NCBI GenBank assembly: GCA_023205875.1
Contig: CP060755.1
Span: 1,116,001-1,180,000 of the forward strand
Reading direction: 5' to 3'
DNA length: 64,000 nucleotides
Source of the DNA: Chloropicon primus
Taxonomy: Eukaryota > Chlorophyta > Chloropicophyceae > Chloropicales > Chloropicaceae
Part shown: piece by piece, positions 48,098 to 58,613 of the stretch
Layout of the letters: each line of letters begins with the position of its first letter
Position numbering within the stretch: the stretch's first letter is position 1
Notes under the pieces: generated by a model
Seen by the model: only the letters and a program-made list of their open reading frames with translations
What the model was told of the DNA's origin: nothing
Databases searched by the model: none
Translations under genes and position numbers: made by a program

Positions 48098-49936
48098 TTA
48101 AGACGTCACAGCGAATTTGCTGCTCAGGTCCTTGGCCATGATGCCGCTCTTGAAGGGTTCCCACTTCGTGTCCTTTATGAGCGCGACCAAATCGTCCACG
48201 ATCTGAAAGGTTGCTTCCGGCCTTCCAAGACCCAGAGCCTTCTTGCGCATTTTCCTGAGTCCTCCTCTAAACCAAGCCAGGACCGTCGACGCCACCTCGT
48301 CCGGCTCGTTGCTGTAGTCCCCAACCCCGTTGTCGATCACCCAAGGGATGTTCCCGGCTTCCTGGCAAGGGATGAAGTTGTTGAGCATGATGGGCAGCCC
48401 GCAAGCCAGGGACTCCGCTATCGTACCCGGCCCCGCCTTTGTGATGATGCAATCCGACGCCGACATCCACTCGTGCATATTCGAAACGAAGCCCAGCACA
48501 ACGACGTTCGAAGACCACTTTCTCTTTTGAAGCGACTTGACCAATTTCTTGTTCCTCCCGCAGATCACGATGATTTGGCCTTCGCCCCCCTCGAATCTAT
48601 TGTCTAACGCCACGCACGTTTCCTCCACGGGCCCCATACCATCGCCTCCCCCCACGATGAGCACCGTGTTCAGGCCCCTCTTGATCCCCAGCCTCTGCCT
48701 CAGTCTGCTCTTGTTGGACGAAAGCATGGAGAATGCCGGCCTGATCGGCAAGCCGTGCATGACCAGCTGGCTCGAAGTCAACCCCCGCCTCTCCCCGAAC
48801 TCCCTGGTCTCCACGGTGGGAACGAAGCACTTGTCGACGCCCTTGTCAAACCAAGTGGCGTGGCAAGTGGTGTAGTCCGTCACCACGGTCGCGAAAGGAA
48901 TCCTTCTGGGTTCGTGCTGCTGCACTCGGAGGGCCTTGAGAGCCGCGAGGGACGGAACCTGGAGCAAAGGGTGCACCGAAACCACGAGGTCCGGGCTCGT
49001 CTGCAGGAAGAGCTTCTTCAGGTTGTCCACCAGTCCCACCTTGTACCAAGCGAACCCGACCCTCTCTCCCCACTTCGTGCTGCTCCACGCGAAAGCGCCC
49101 CTCCACAAGAAGGGGTGCTTCACCATGAAATCGTAGTACATGTCGCTCTTATTGAACGGCGGGGCGCACAGCGGCAGAACGTCGAGCATGGTCACCTCAA
49201 GATTCCTCCCGTAGTTCAACTCGAAGGCGTCCTTGAGGGCCTGCGCGCTCGCCTTGTGCCCGCCTCCGGTCGTCTTGTAAAGGATGAGGACTTTCATGGG
49301 CGCCTCCGCCGAGAATGCGGAGGGCTTGCCAGAGTCCACGAACTCCTGGAGGTCGAACTGCAAGCCCCCGTCGTTCGACCCGAACTGTTTGTTGATTCGA
49401 GCGAGCAAGTAATCTGTCAGTCCTTTGTTCCGGGTGGTTCGGGAGAAAATCGAGAGACCGAGAGACCGAGAGACCGGCTGGCCTTACCCCTATTCCCGCG
49501 CCGATGGAGAGGCTCGCGCCCCTTCCAAGGCTGACTCTCCCGAGCTGGCCGCTGATCCGGGCGAAAACCTTGTGCCTGAAGCCAGACCCCAACGCAGTCG
49601 TCGTCGTCTTCGCGGCCTTCTTCTTCAAGGCGTGGCTCGACGTCGTCGCCTCCCCGAAAGAGACCGTCGCCCCTGCAAGCGAGCAAGCACGTCGTCGTCG
49701 TCGTCGTCCAACAGACGCGGGCACGACGCAGAGGGAGGGAGGGAGAAGAGACAAGACGAGACGAGACAGCAGCGTCAGCGTCAGCCTTACGGCGCGAAGC
49801 GAACGAGCAGAGCCACAAAAAAAATCCTGGAAGCCAAACCACCGTTTCCCCCTCGCCCTTGGCCGAAACCTTCCTTACCTCTCTGCACGCCCTGCACCGT
49901 TCCCCATACCGTCGAGGAAGACCCCTCCACCACCAT
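48098..49936 (-). CDS. MGD: Monogalactosyldiacylglycerol synthase, plastid envelope
   Basis: Three exons: 49936-49879, 49672-49488 and 49384-48098 (phases 1 and 0; CTGAC in both introns). 509 residues. The start was fixed by splice phase, because the coding exon 2 has no ATG. The first ~80 residues (MVVEGSSSTVWG...RGASLSIGAG) form a transit peptide. The GT-B glycosyltransferase core starts with 'VLILYKTTGGGHKASAQAL', and continues with the 'LVVSVHPLLQ', 'ATVVTDYTTCHATWF' and 'VHGLPIRP'-type blocks. The C-terminal UDP-galactose site has 'IITKAGPGTIAESLACGLP' and 'NFIPCQEAGNIPWVIDNG'. The enzyme makes MGDG, the main thylakoid lipid, from UDP-galactose and diacylglycerol. Confidence 0.93.
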
Positions 49937-50317
49937 CGTGGTTCCGTTCACTCTCTCGGAGCGTCGCGGTCGTCGCTCCTCCGCTCGGGCACCTTCTCTG
50001 CAAGTCGCCTCTCGCCCCTCCTTTGATCCTGAAAAGCAATTAATAAAGGAAGTTGTTCTGGCCGACGGACCAATCAAAGAGCAAGATCTGGATAAAGGGG
50101 AGGCTCAGGGGGGCGGGCCGTCGCGGTGGTGGTGGCGGATGATCCTCCCGTTCCTTGCCCTCTCTTGCTTTTGATGTGGTTGATTCAGAAAATTTACAGG
50201 GGAAAAACCCCGAACACAATGTGCGCGGTTTTACTTATTTACTCACACACTCAAAGACACCCACGCACTTCTCTCTCTCTCTCTCAGCACCCCGTCGTCG
50301 ACCTCCCGTCGCTTCGT
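49937..50317. other. Intergenic region, no gene seen
   Basis: About 380 bp between two minus-strand genes, including a TC tract (about 50270-50285). It is presumably the MGD promoter and the RibBA 3' UTR. Confidence 0.5.
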
Positions 50318-51814
50318 TCACTCGGTGCCGCCGAACCAGTGGCCCATCTTGTTGACCTTGGTCATGATGTACTTTTTGTTCTCCTTGTTGATGGGGGTGA
50401 GGAGGGGGACCCTCTTGGTGATCGTCAGCCCGTAGCCGCTGAGGCCCGTGTACTTTGCGGGGTTGTTCGTCATCAGCTTGAGCCTCCTCACGCCCACGTC
50501 CCTGAGCATGTGGGCCCCCATGCCGTACTCCCTGGAGTCGACGGGCAGGCCGAGGTCCTCGTTGGCCTCCACGGTGTCCCTCCCGGCGTCCTGCAGGTTG
50601 TAGGCCCGGAGCTTGTGGCCGAGGCCGATTCCCCTGCCCTCCTGGCCCCTGAGGTACACCACCACCCCGCAGCCAGCCTGCGCGACCTTCTCCAGGGCCT
50701 TGTGGAGCTGCGGCCCGCAATCGCACCGGAGGCTCCCCATGATGTCCCCGGTCAGGCACTCCGAGTGGACCCTGACCAGGACGTCCTCCTCGCTGTTCTG
50801 CACGTCCCCGTAGACCAGGGCGATGTGCTCGATGTCGTCGATCTTGGACCTGTAGCTGTACGCCTCGAACACCCCGAACTTGGTGGGCATCCTCGCCACC
50901 GCCACGCGCTCGACCAGGGACTCGTAGTAGCTCCTGTACCGGATGAGGTCCGATATGGTGATCGTGCACAGGCCGTTCTCCTTGGCGAAGGCGAGGAGCT
51001 GGTCCCGGCGGGACATGGTGCCGTCCGCGTTGACGATCTCGCACAGGACTCCGGCCGGGAAGCAGCCCGCCAGGCGCGCCAGGTCCACGGCGGCCTCGGT
51101 GTGCCCCGCCCTCTTCAGGACCCCGCCCTCCCTGTACCGCAGCGGGAACACGTGCCCGGGCCTCCTGAAGTCCTCCGGCTTGGACCCGGGGGAGGCCAGG
51201 GCCTGGATGGTCGAGCTCCTGTCCTCGGCCGAGATCCCGGTGCTGGTCCCCGCCTTCAGGTCCACGGACACCGTGAACGCGGTCCCCATCGAGTCGCTGT
51301 TGTTCCTGTCCTCCACCATGGGCGGAATATCGAGCCTGTCGAGGTCCTTCCCCTCCATCCCCACGCAGATGAGCCCGCTCGTGTGGTTCACCATGAACGC
51401 GCAAGACTCGCTCGTCATCTTCTCGGCCGCGATGATGAGGTCGCCCTCGTTCTCCCTGTCCTCGTCGTCCAGCACGACCACGAACTTCCCCTTGGCTATG
51501 TCGTGGATGGCGTCCTGGATGGAGTCGAACCCCGGCGTCGGCTTGAACAGCTCGCTGTCCTCCTGCTCCTGGAAGCTGTCTGAGACGTCGACCTCCGCGG
51601 CGGAGACCTCCACGCCGTTCTCTCTCAGCGAGGCCCCGCACCTCGGCGCCCGAACCCTCCTCGCGTAGACCACTCGGCCGTGGGCCAAACCCATCGACAT
51701 CGTCGTCGTCGTCGTCGTCGTCGTCGTCCTCCTCCTCCTCCTCTCCGCAACTTGCCTCACCACCCTCGCGTGTCCTCTGCACGAAGCGCCACAGGCGCGT
51801 CCTCTTCCCTCCAT
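50318..51814 (-). CDS. RIBA: Bifunctional 3,4-dihydroxy-2-butanone-4-phosphate synthase / GTP cyclohydrolase II
   Basis: 498 residues from the ATG at 51814 (MEGRGRACG). The first ~85 residues include a Thr/Arg-rich stretch (coded by a TCG-type repeat on the plus strand) and look like a plastid transit peptide. Residues about 95-300 are the DHBP synthase domain, with the acidic loop 'DDEDRENEGDL', 'FMVNHTSGLICVGM' and 'RRPGHVFPLRYREGG'. Residues about 310-485 are GTP cyclohydrolase II: zinc ligands in 'SECLTGDIMGSLRCDCG', 'YLRGQEGRGIGL' and 'REYGMGAHMLRDVGV'. Both activities look intact. Together they make the two committed precursors of riboflavin from ribulose-5-phosphate and GTP. As in plants the domains are fused in the order RibB-RibA. 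Confidence 0.95.
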   Translation of the reverse strand: MEGRGRACGASCRGHARVVRQVAERRRRRTTTTTTTTTMSMGLAHGRVVYARRVRAPRCGASLRENGVEVSAAEVDVSDSFQEQEDSELFKPTPGFDSIQDAIHDIAKGKFVVVLDDEDRENEGDLIIAAEKMTSESCAFMVNHTSGLICVGMEGKDLDRLDIPPMVEDRNNSDSMGTAFTVSVDLKAGTSTGISAEDRSSTIQALASPGSKPEDFRRPGHVFPLRYREGGVLKRAGHTEAAVDLARLAGCFPAGVLCEIVNADGTMSRRDQLLAFAKENGLCTITISDLIRYRSYYESLVERVAVARMPTKFGVFEAYSYRSKIDDIEHIALVYGDVQNSEEDVLVRVHSECLTGDIMGSLRCDCGPQLHKALEKVAQAGCGVVVYLRGQEGRGIGLGHKLRAYNLQDAGRDTVEANEDLGLPVDSREYGMGAHMLRDVGVRRLKLMTNNPAKYTGLSGYGLTITKRVPLLTPINKENKKYIMTKVNKMGHWFGGTE

Positions 51815-52344
51815 GCCAGTCAGACACCCGAAAACAAAACGCCTAAAGTCCCTGCTTCTCCCGACTCCTCGCTCTCTCCGACTCCGACACGCTCTCCTCT
51901 CGCTGCACCGCAACCCCCGCAACTCCCTCCGCGCCCGTCCAGTGTGGCACCCACCGAAAGCTCGCGAGTCAACCTTTCGTCCCACGCCACTCCCTCCCCA
52001 GAAGCTGCCCCGTCTCCCACCTGGTTTTGTTCCTCGTCCTCGTCCTCGTCCTCGTCGTCCCTGCTCGTCCTGTCGCCACTGAGTGTGCAGACCGAAAGCC
52101 AAAGATGCGGCTGAGAAAGTTCACCGAAGATAAGAAGAAGAGGAGGTGTAAATGAGTGTACACTATAAAACGAACCCAGGAAGGAAAAAAAAGAAAAAAA
52201 CGTTTTGGCTTGGCTTGGCTGACAGAGGCCGGACGAGGCTTTGCGCTGCGCTTGATAGTCTAGGCTCCGGACCCGAGGACGGGGGCGTGGGGTAGGGGTT
52301 CGCTCGGCACGAGGGAGGGGTTTCGTTGCGCTTTTGGTGGCGAC
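51815..52344. other. Divergent intergenic region of RibBA and ISN1
   Basis: 530 bp between divergent start codons. It contains a TATAAAA-like site near 52166, TCG/TCC triplets, and a 16-codon open frame (about 52105-52155) too short to support as a gene. Confidence 0.45.
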
Positions 52345-53769
52345 ATGTGGACCAGCAAGGTCGGCGCGGGTTCTGGCCTCAAGGGGAGGGTGGGGGTGGC
52401 CTCCTCCTGGGCGCGAGGGGGGCGGGGCGGTGCTGGAGGCGAGGGGGGTGGGGCGGGGGCCGCCCGGGGCCCTCGGGCGGAATTCGGGGCGGAGAGGAGG
52501 CGGACCCAGCTCAGGGGGTGCGACGCGCGCGCCCTGCTTTCGAGCGACCGGAACGGGGGCGGGGGCGTGGAGGGGGACAGCGGGAGCGGCCTCCCGACGA
52601 ATCCCACGTGGCAGGAGGTGGCGAGGCTCGCCTCGGAGGGCGCGGACGACTTCTCCCTGCTGCGGAGGAAGGGCCGCCTGAAGGAGCAGGACCACCTGAT
52701 CGACTTCATGATCGACATGCACAAGACGCACACGACCCTGGAGGTCATGGAGAAGGTCCAGACGTGGATCAAGGGGCACAAGAGGGACAAGAAGAACAGC
52801 AAGCTGAAGAAGCTGGTTCCCCAGATCGGGGCCTTCCGCACGGAGCTCGACCTGGTCAGGGCCCTCATGGAGTACGACGGGCACTCCTCTCTCATGGAGA
52901 GGCAGTTCGTCCCCCCCAACTTCGCGGAGATTCGGCACATCCTGAACCTGTCCCAGATCCACGCGTCCGCCCCGAGCCTGAAGCTCGCGACCTTCGACGC
53001 GGACGGGACGCTGTACGACGACGGGAAGCACTTCACGAGGGACAGCTCCATGATCAGCCTGATTCTCGGCCTCCTGTCGAACGAGGTGAACGTGGCCATC
53101 ATCACGGCGGCGGGGTACCCCGGCCAGGTCGGCCGGTACGAGGAGAGGCTCGAGGGGCTCCTGGAGGTCTTCAAGGAGCTGGAGGTGCCCAAGGAGGTCC
53201 TGGACCGCTTCTACATCATGGGCGGGGAGTGCAACTACCTGCTGAAGATCGACGAGAACTACAAGCTTTATTTCATCCCGAGGAGCGAGTGGGCGTCCTG
53301 CGCCATGATGTGGGACGAGTCCGAGATCGAGGCGCTCCTGGACAGGGCTCAGGCCGTCCTCCTGAACACGGCGTCCAAGCTCAACGTCGAGGTGAACCTG
53401 GTCAGGAAGGAGAGGGCCGTCGGGGTGAGCCCAGTGAACCCGTCCGTCTACGAGGTCCTGGAGGAGCTCGCGCTCACCGCGCAGTACGAGCTCCAGGGAG
53501 TCTCCAGCGTCCCGTTCTGCGCCTTCAACGGCGGGGCCGACTGCTTCGTGGACGTCGGCAACAAGGGGCTCGGGCTGGAGGCCCTCCTCTCGTACATCGG
53601 CTGCAGCACGGAGACCGTCCTGCACTTTGGCGACAGGTTCACGGACACCGGAAACGATGCGATCACCAAGAGGAGGTTCTCCACCATCTGGGTCGCGAAC
53701 CCAAGGGAGACGACCTGGTTCATCAAGAGGATCCTCAAGGACTTGGACGACAAGACGACAATATTTTAA
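52345..53769 (+). CDS. ISN1: IMP-specific 5'-nucleotidase (ISN1 family)
   Basis: 474 residues from the ATG at 52345. The N-terminal ~75 residues are Gly/Ala-rich and may be a targeting peptide. The rest follows the ISN1 family: 'DHLIDFMIDMHKTHTTLE', 'LVPQIGAFRTELDLVRAL', and the HAD-like catalytic motif 'FDADGTLYDDG' with the nucleophile pair D218/D220. Later blocks are 'AGYPGQVGRYEERLEGLL', 'MGGECNYLL', 'FNGGADCFVDVGNKGLG' and 'HFGDRFTDTGNDA' with the acidic metal-binding residues. ISN1 dephosphorylates IMP to inosine and is known from yeasts, apicomplexans and some algae. Intronless. Confidence 0.92.
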   Translation: MWTSKVGAGSGLKGRVGVASSWARGGRGGAGGEGGGAGAARGPRAEFGAERRRTQLRGCDARALLSSDRNGGGGVEGDSGSGLPTNPTWQEVARLASEGADDFSLLRRKGRLKEQDHLIDFMIDMHKTHTTLEVMEKVQTWIKGHKRDKKNSKLKKLVPQIGAFRTELDLVRALMEYDGHSSLMERQFVPPNFAEIRHILNLSQIHASAPSLKLATFDADGTLYDDGKHFTRDSSMISLILGLLSNEVNVAIITAAGYPGQVGRYEERLEGLLEVFKELEVPKEVLDRFYIMGGECNYLLKIDENYKLYFIPRSEWASCAMMWDESEIEALLDRAQAVLLNTASKLNVEVNLVRKERAVGVSPVNPSVYEVLEELALTAQYELQGVSSVPFCAFNGGADCFVDVGNKGLGLEALLSYIGCSTETVLHFGDRFTDTGNDAITKRRFSTIWVANPRETTWFIKRILKDLDDKTTIF

Positions 53770-53841
53770 ACGACACACAGGCAAAAAAAATGTACGTACA
53801 TAGATACGCGCGCTTAGACTCAACACACCCAAGCGCACTAG

Positions 53842-54438
53842 TCACGGGTTGACCCGCAGCTGGTCCCACGCCTCCCCCCCGCTGTCGCCCGTCGCCCTCG
53901 AGAACACGCACCGCTCGTTCGACTTGAGGTTCAGGTGGTCCACGTGGTCCGGATCCAGGACGAGGAGGCAGAACTCGTCCAGCGGGGACTGGTCCTGCGT
54001 CACGGGCGGGTCCGGGGAGAACGCGGAGTCGTCCCTGCCCCGCTCGAGGCCCGGGAACGGCCAGGCGAACTGCCCCCTCGCACCGTCCGACAGGCGCCTC
54101 CACGCGTTCCCCCTTGCGCCCAGCAAGCCCTCGTCCCCGTCGCCCACTTGCACCACCCTCATCTTGCCCGCGATCCTGTACTGCTCCCTGGTCTGCGGGA
54201 AGTACCAGCACAGCTCCACCCAAGGGTTCGCACCCAGCTCGTTCACCTTCTTCGACCTCCTATCTGTTACGAACGTGAGCTTCGCGGTGTCCTCGAGGAA
54301 CCCCCGGTAAACCACCGTCCTGTTCGAGGGCTTCCCATCCTCCCTCACCGTCGCCAGTTGCGCGTACCTCGCATACGCCAGCCTCGAGTTCTTCTTCAGC
54401 GACTTGACGATCCTTTCCCTCCACAACGGGGCGGCCAT
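53842..54438 (-). CDS. PNPOx-like FMN-binding protein (Alr4036/PPOX2 type)
   Basis: 198 residues from the ATG at 54438 (MAAPLWRERIV). The pyridoxamine-phosphate-oxidase-like split barrel starts with 'ARYAQLATVREDGKPSNRTVVYRGF', split over two strands, then 'LTFVTDRRSKKVNELGANP' and 'WVELCWYFPQTREQYRIAG', with the basic FMN-phosphate contacts in 'TDRRSKK'. It ends 'DHLNLKSNERCVFSRATG', with a C-terminal PNPOx-type strand. Its relatives are the cyanobacterial Alr4036-type and plant PPOX2 proteins, which bind FMN; in vitro oxidation of pyridoxamine phosphate is reported for some. It is shorter than canonical PNPO and lacks its C-terminal dimerisation region, so the activity is uncertain. The 5' leader holds a (GA)n tract. 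Confidence 0.8.
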   Translation of the reverse strand: MAAPLWRERIVKSLKKNSRLAYARYAQLATVREDGKPSNRTVVYRGFLEDTAKLTFVTDRRSKKVNELGANPWVELCWYFPQTREQYRIAGKMRVVQVGDGDEGLLGARGNAWRRLSDGARGQFAWPFPGLERGRDDSAFSPDPPVTQDQSPLDEFCLLVLDPDHVDHLNLKSNERCVFSRATGDSGGEAWDQLRVNP

Positions 54439-54652
54439 CCTGATCTGATCTTGATCTGATTCTCTCTCTCTCTCTCTCTCTCTCTCCCCGAATGTGAATG
54501 ACCGTTGTTTTTTGGTTTTTTTAAAATCGACAGCCGAGGAAGCGAGAGAGGGCACTTGACTTGACCCGTTCGACGACGAGAAGGCTTGCTTGCTTGTCGG
54601 AGAGGGAGAGAGAGAGAGAGAAGAGGAGTGCTGGGCAGGAGCGTCGTGCGCT

Positions 54653-56625
54653 ATGTTGAGCAACACGGGCGGCAACACGAGGAGGCAGACTTTGGGAGGG
54701 CTGAGCGCCTCGCAGCTCAACACGAGGACCTCGAACGGGGGTGCCCTTAGGGTGAGTCGGTCGGGTCTTTTTTTCGCGTGGTGCTCCACGTTCTTTCGTT
54801 CGCAGCGGGGACTCTTTCGTCTGACGCGTTTTCTGCTCGTTGTGTGTTTCGTTTGACTCGCGTGTCCTCCCCTTTTTGCGTTTGGCGGTTCGTGTGATTG
54901 CGCAAGGTGGAGAATGTGAAGAGCAGGGCGTCGCTGGCCGGCGTGCCCGGTCACAACGGGCCCAAGACGCCGGGGCGCAAGACGCCGGGCGGCACGAGGA
55001 GGAGATCCTCCATATTCGGCTGGTCCCAGCAGTCGAAGCACGACCCGAGGCCCCTGACCGACAAGCAGTACCTCAACGACTGCGTCAGAGCCCTCATATC
55101 GTACTTGACGACCCACGGCTACGACAACCCGGTGTCCCCGAAGACCTTGACCCACCCGACCTGCAAGGACTTCGTCCAGATCGTCACGTTCCTCTTCAAG
55201 AAGGTGGACGCCAGCTTGAAGATCGTGGGCAAGATGGAGGAGGAGGTGCCCCAGATCTTCAAGAAGCTCAAGTACCCGTTCCCCATCTCCAGGAGCGCTC
55301 TGTACGCGGTCGGCAGCCCCCACTCCTGGCCCTCCCTCCTGGCTGCCTTGACCTGGCTCGTTGAGCTTCTGAACTATGAGGAGAAGGCCGCGGAGGTCAG
55401 AGAGAAGTCCGTGGACAACTTCGAGTGCGACACGAGCAGCAGGGACTTTTTCGAGTTCGTCGGGAAGAGCTACAAGAGTTTCCTCTCCGGGGACGACGGG
55501 GAGTGCTTCGTGCTGGAGGACGAGCTCCGCGCGACGTTCCAGGAGAAGGACAAGGAGATCATCGCGGAGGTTGAGCGCCACGAGCAGGAGATCGAGGGTC
55601 TCAAAGGGTCCATCGCGGGGCTGACGGCCAAGCCGACGCCGCTCGAGGCCCTCCAGCAGAAGAGGCGGGACCTCGACAGTGACATCAACAAGTTCGAGTC
55701 CCTCATCACGAAGCTCAAGGAGCACAAGGAGGCCGTGGAGCAGAAGACGAGGGACAGGGAGGAGGAGCTCCACGGCAGGGAGGAGGAGCGCAAGGGGGTG
55801 GAGGAGGAGAACAGGGACCTCGAGGAGGTCGTGTCCAGCCAGTCGATAAACAAGGAGGACGTGCACAGGATGGCCCAGCAGCGCTCCAAGCTGCAGGACA
55901 TCCTCCAGAGCCTGACGTCCCAGAAGGACTCCCTGCTCGACGCCGCCCTGGAGGACGAGGCCAAGTTCGAGAAGAAGGTCGAGGAGCTCGAGGGCACGAC
56001 CAGGCAGTACCACGTGATGGCGGACCGCCTGCAGCTGATCCCGTCCACGGCGAAGCACGCCGAGGGGGTGAACTTCCAGATCAAGCTGAACGCCAGCCTG
56101 GACGACCCCTCGGAGGTTTTCAACGTGGACATGAAGAACAAGCTCAAGCCCGCGCTCAACGCCCTGAGGGAGAGCTACGCGAAGAAGACCAGGCTTGTGA
56201 CGGAGGAGATGACGGAGATCCAGGAGAAGGTCGACTCTGCGGAGGAGGCCCTCTCCGAGAAGGCCGAGGAGATCGCCCTGCTGGGCAGCCAGAACGCCAG
56301 GCTGGAGGAGCAGACCAGGCAGCTCAAGGAGCAGACGGACGCCGACATCGCGAGCAAGAACGCGGAGATCGACCAGATCAGGGCGGACGTCAAGACCCTC
56401 AAGGAGACCGCGGTCAAGTCCCTGGCGGACAGCGAGGCCCACGCCCACGCCCTCAAGGTCGAGTACGAGGAGCTCTGCGTCACCACGACCCTGGAGACGG
56501 AGATGGTCAACAAGGATCTCGCGGCCGCCCTCGAGGCCCTGATCGGCCACAAGCTCCACATCCAGCAGACCCTCAAGAGGATCGACGAGCAGACCAAGAA
56601 CTACGTCGAGGACGTGATGAATTGA
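54653..56625 (+). CDS. NDC80: Kinetochore protein NDC80/HEC1
   Basis: Two exons, 54653-54751 and 54907-56625, joined in phase 0 (GTGAGT donor, TTTGACTCG/CTGAC-like branch sites, GCGCAAG acceptor). 605 residues. The first ~65 residues are basic and Ser/Thr-rich, the microtubule-binding tail. Residues about 65-195 form the calponin-homology domain with 'DPRPLTDKQYLNDCVRALISY', 'FVQIVTFLFKKVDASL' and 'RSALYAVGSPHSWPSLLAALTWL'. The remainder is a long coiled coil with a break near 330-350, like the family's loop. NDC80 bridges microtubules and kinetochores during mitosis, as a heterotetramer with NUF2, SPC24 and SPC25. The intron separates the tail from the folded part. Confidence 0.93.
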
Positions 56626-57494
56626 TGGTGAAGGTGCGAGCGAGGAAGGAGAAGGTCCGAGCGAGGAGGAAAACACGGGAAGATGTATGTGTGCGTGTGC
56701 GTGTGTCTCTCTCTCTCTCTCTGTGTTTTATTAAAAAGATGAATGAAGAAAAAAGGTGTACGTTATAATGAATAGATTAGTTGAGGTTTTTTTTCCAGGA
56801 TGGAGGGTCCTCTCTTCTTGGATGCTGATTGGGGAATTTCCCCCAAGACGACGACGACGACGCGGAGGGAGGAGGAGGAGGAAGGAGGAAGGAGGAGAAG
56901 CTTTTTCTCTCTTCTCTCCTCTTCTTCTTCTTCTTCTTGGAAAAAAAACGGACACGAGAGCGTTGGCGAAGAAAAAAAAAGAATAAAGCAATTGTCCACC
57001 AAAAAAGGTGGAGAAAGAAGTCCTCCCTCTTCCCTCGAACTCGCCCATTGGATGTCTTTGATCTCATCCAACCAAGCGTATCCCAAACGTGGGTCTCGTG
57101 CTTTTTCAAGAAGGGATTTCTATTGGAGCAAAAATTCAAGGCTGAGAGCGCCCTTCGGGAGGAAGAAAAAGTGCGCTTTCGAGATCGAAGATCTTACACA
57201 GGATTTTCTATTCTGATCTCGATCTCCCTCGCACGACGTTTTTTTCTCGCCGGTTGAGAGGGCAACAAACAACAACCACGACGACGGGGACGACAACGGG
57301 GACGAGGACGAGGTGAAGTTCGAACGCTCGGGACTTCACTCGAGGCCGTCTGCTTTCGACAACACCGCGTTTGGCACTCCCTCTCCCTCCAACAAGTTTT
57401 CTTCTTCTTCTTCTTGTTCAATTCCCTCCGGCCTCCTCTTGGCGGCCGTGGTGTCCTCCTCCTCGAAGAAGGAGAACAAGAGAGCTCCTCCGTG
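56626..57494. other. Intergenic region, no gene seen
   Basis: About 870 bp with TC, TTC and GAC triplet tracts. All six frames are broken or repetitive. It probably holds the NDC80 3' UTR and the 5' leader and promoter of the CCT-motif gene. Confidence 0.55.
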
Positions 57495-58496
57495 ATGCTG
57501 AAGCGGTGTTACACGAAGGCGTTCGCGTCCTCTGCGGCGGCGGCCCCCTCGAGCAGCGCCCTGATGTGCGGCCTGGTGTGCGAGGGGTGCAAGAGGGTGG
57601 AGGCCCAGGTCCTGGACCTCGAGACCCAACACGTTTTCTGCGACGCGTGCCACAAGAAGCTGAACGCCACCAAGGAGGCTTCGGGCGGGTCGAGCGAGGG
57701 GAACAACAACTCGGGCAAGTCGGACAACGACAAGCTCGTCGTCGCCCTGCCGAGGGGCGGGAAGGACGCCGCCGTGTCGACGGCCGTTTCCTTCGACAAC
57801 TACAGCAACGCGGCGAGCTTCGCGCTGAACCGCGGGACCGTGTCGGCGGACCACTCTCAGAACAGCTTCGGGTTCCACGTCCAGAGCGTCCTGTCGAGCA
57901 TCGGCTTCGACACCGCGCACTCGAGGCTGTCCGCGAGGCCGCACTTCGCCCTGGAGGGGAAGGGGTCCTCGTACGGCAGCGACAAGGGGGCCAAGCTGGG
58001 GAAGCAGCAGCAGCTCCGCGGCAGCCTGCTGCCGCCGGTCTGCAAGTGCTCCCCCTCGCAGCTCTACTCGGCGATCCGGAACATCGACGGGACGTATGAG
58101 TGGATGAACCCGGAGAAGTGCAGGGAGGGCGGGGCGAGGATGACGTCCGAGTCGGGGGGGTCGTCCTCGAGCAAGAGGCTGCGGGCCAAGAAGGCGAGGG
58201 AGACCGCTCTGACCAGGAAGGGCGCCCTGGAGAGGTACAAGGTGAGTCCCCGAAGTGTTTGTTCTCTTTCTTTTTGTTACACCCGTCGTGTGTTATCCTC
58301 GTTTCGTCGTCGTTCCCCTGGTACTGACAACGGGCGACGGCGCGCGTTCGCCCTTTCGCTTTCTCCGCTTCTTCTCCAGAAAAAGAAGGAGAGCAGGAAA
58401 TTTACAAAGCAGATCAGGTACGAGAGCAGGAAAGTGAGGGCGGACAAGCGCGTCCGGATCCGTGGCCGGTTTGCCAAAGTGGAGACCAACGGGTGA
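57495..58496 (+). CDS. CCT-motif protein with Cys-rich N-terminus (CONSTANS-like)
   Basis: Two exons, 57495-58241 and 58380-58496 (intron 138 bp, GTGAGT donor, CTGAC, CTCCAG acceptor). 287 residues. Residues about 25-60 contain 'CGLVCEGCKRVEAQVLDLE' and 'VFCDACHKKL', a Cys-pair arrangement reminiscent of a B-box zinc finger but incomplete. The C-terminus (about 243-285), 'ALERYKKKKESRKFTKQIRY' followed by 'ESRKVRADKRVRIRGRFAKV', is a clear CCT motif. The intron splits it after 'ERYK'. CCT proteins of the CONSTANS and related groups are light- and clock-linked transcription regulators that act with NF-Y. The middle is Ser/Gly-rich. A role in photoperiod or light response is inferred from the family only. 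Confidence 0.85.
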   Translation: MLKRCYTKAFASSAAAAPSSSALMCGLVCEGCKRVEAQVLDLETQHVFCDACHKKLNATKEASGGSSEGNNNSGKSDNDKLVVALPRGGKDAAVSTAVSFDNYSNAASFALNRGTVSADHSQNSFGFHVQSVLSSIGFDTAHSRLSARPHFALEGKGSSYGSDKGAKLGKQQQLRGSLLPPVCKCSPSQLYSAIRNIDGTYEWMNPEKCREGGARMTSESGGSSSSKRLRAKKARETALTRKGALERYKVSPRSVCSLSFCYTRRVLSSFRRRSPGTDNGRRRAFALSLSPLLLQKKKESRKFTKQIRYESRKVRADKRVRIRGRFAKVETNG

Positions 58497-58613
58497 AAAC
58501 CTCTCTCTCGACCCGCCGCCGAGAGGGGCCCGGGTTCCACGCGCGCGCATATGCACTTTTCCCCCTCTTTTCCTCAAGACTTTGTTTCTCTACCCTTATC
58601 TAGCTGTCGGGGC

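Noticed and set aside
52105-52155. 16-codon frame MRLRKFTEDKKK...
   Set aside because: Too short, with no splice signals that join it to another exon.
53842-56676. 944-codon minus-strand frame covering NDC80
   Set aside because: Only its end (53842-54438, the FMN protein) is a gene. The rest is antisense of NDC80 and of its intron.
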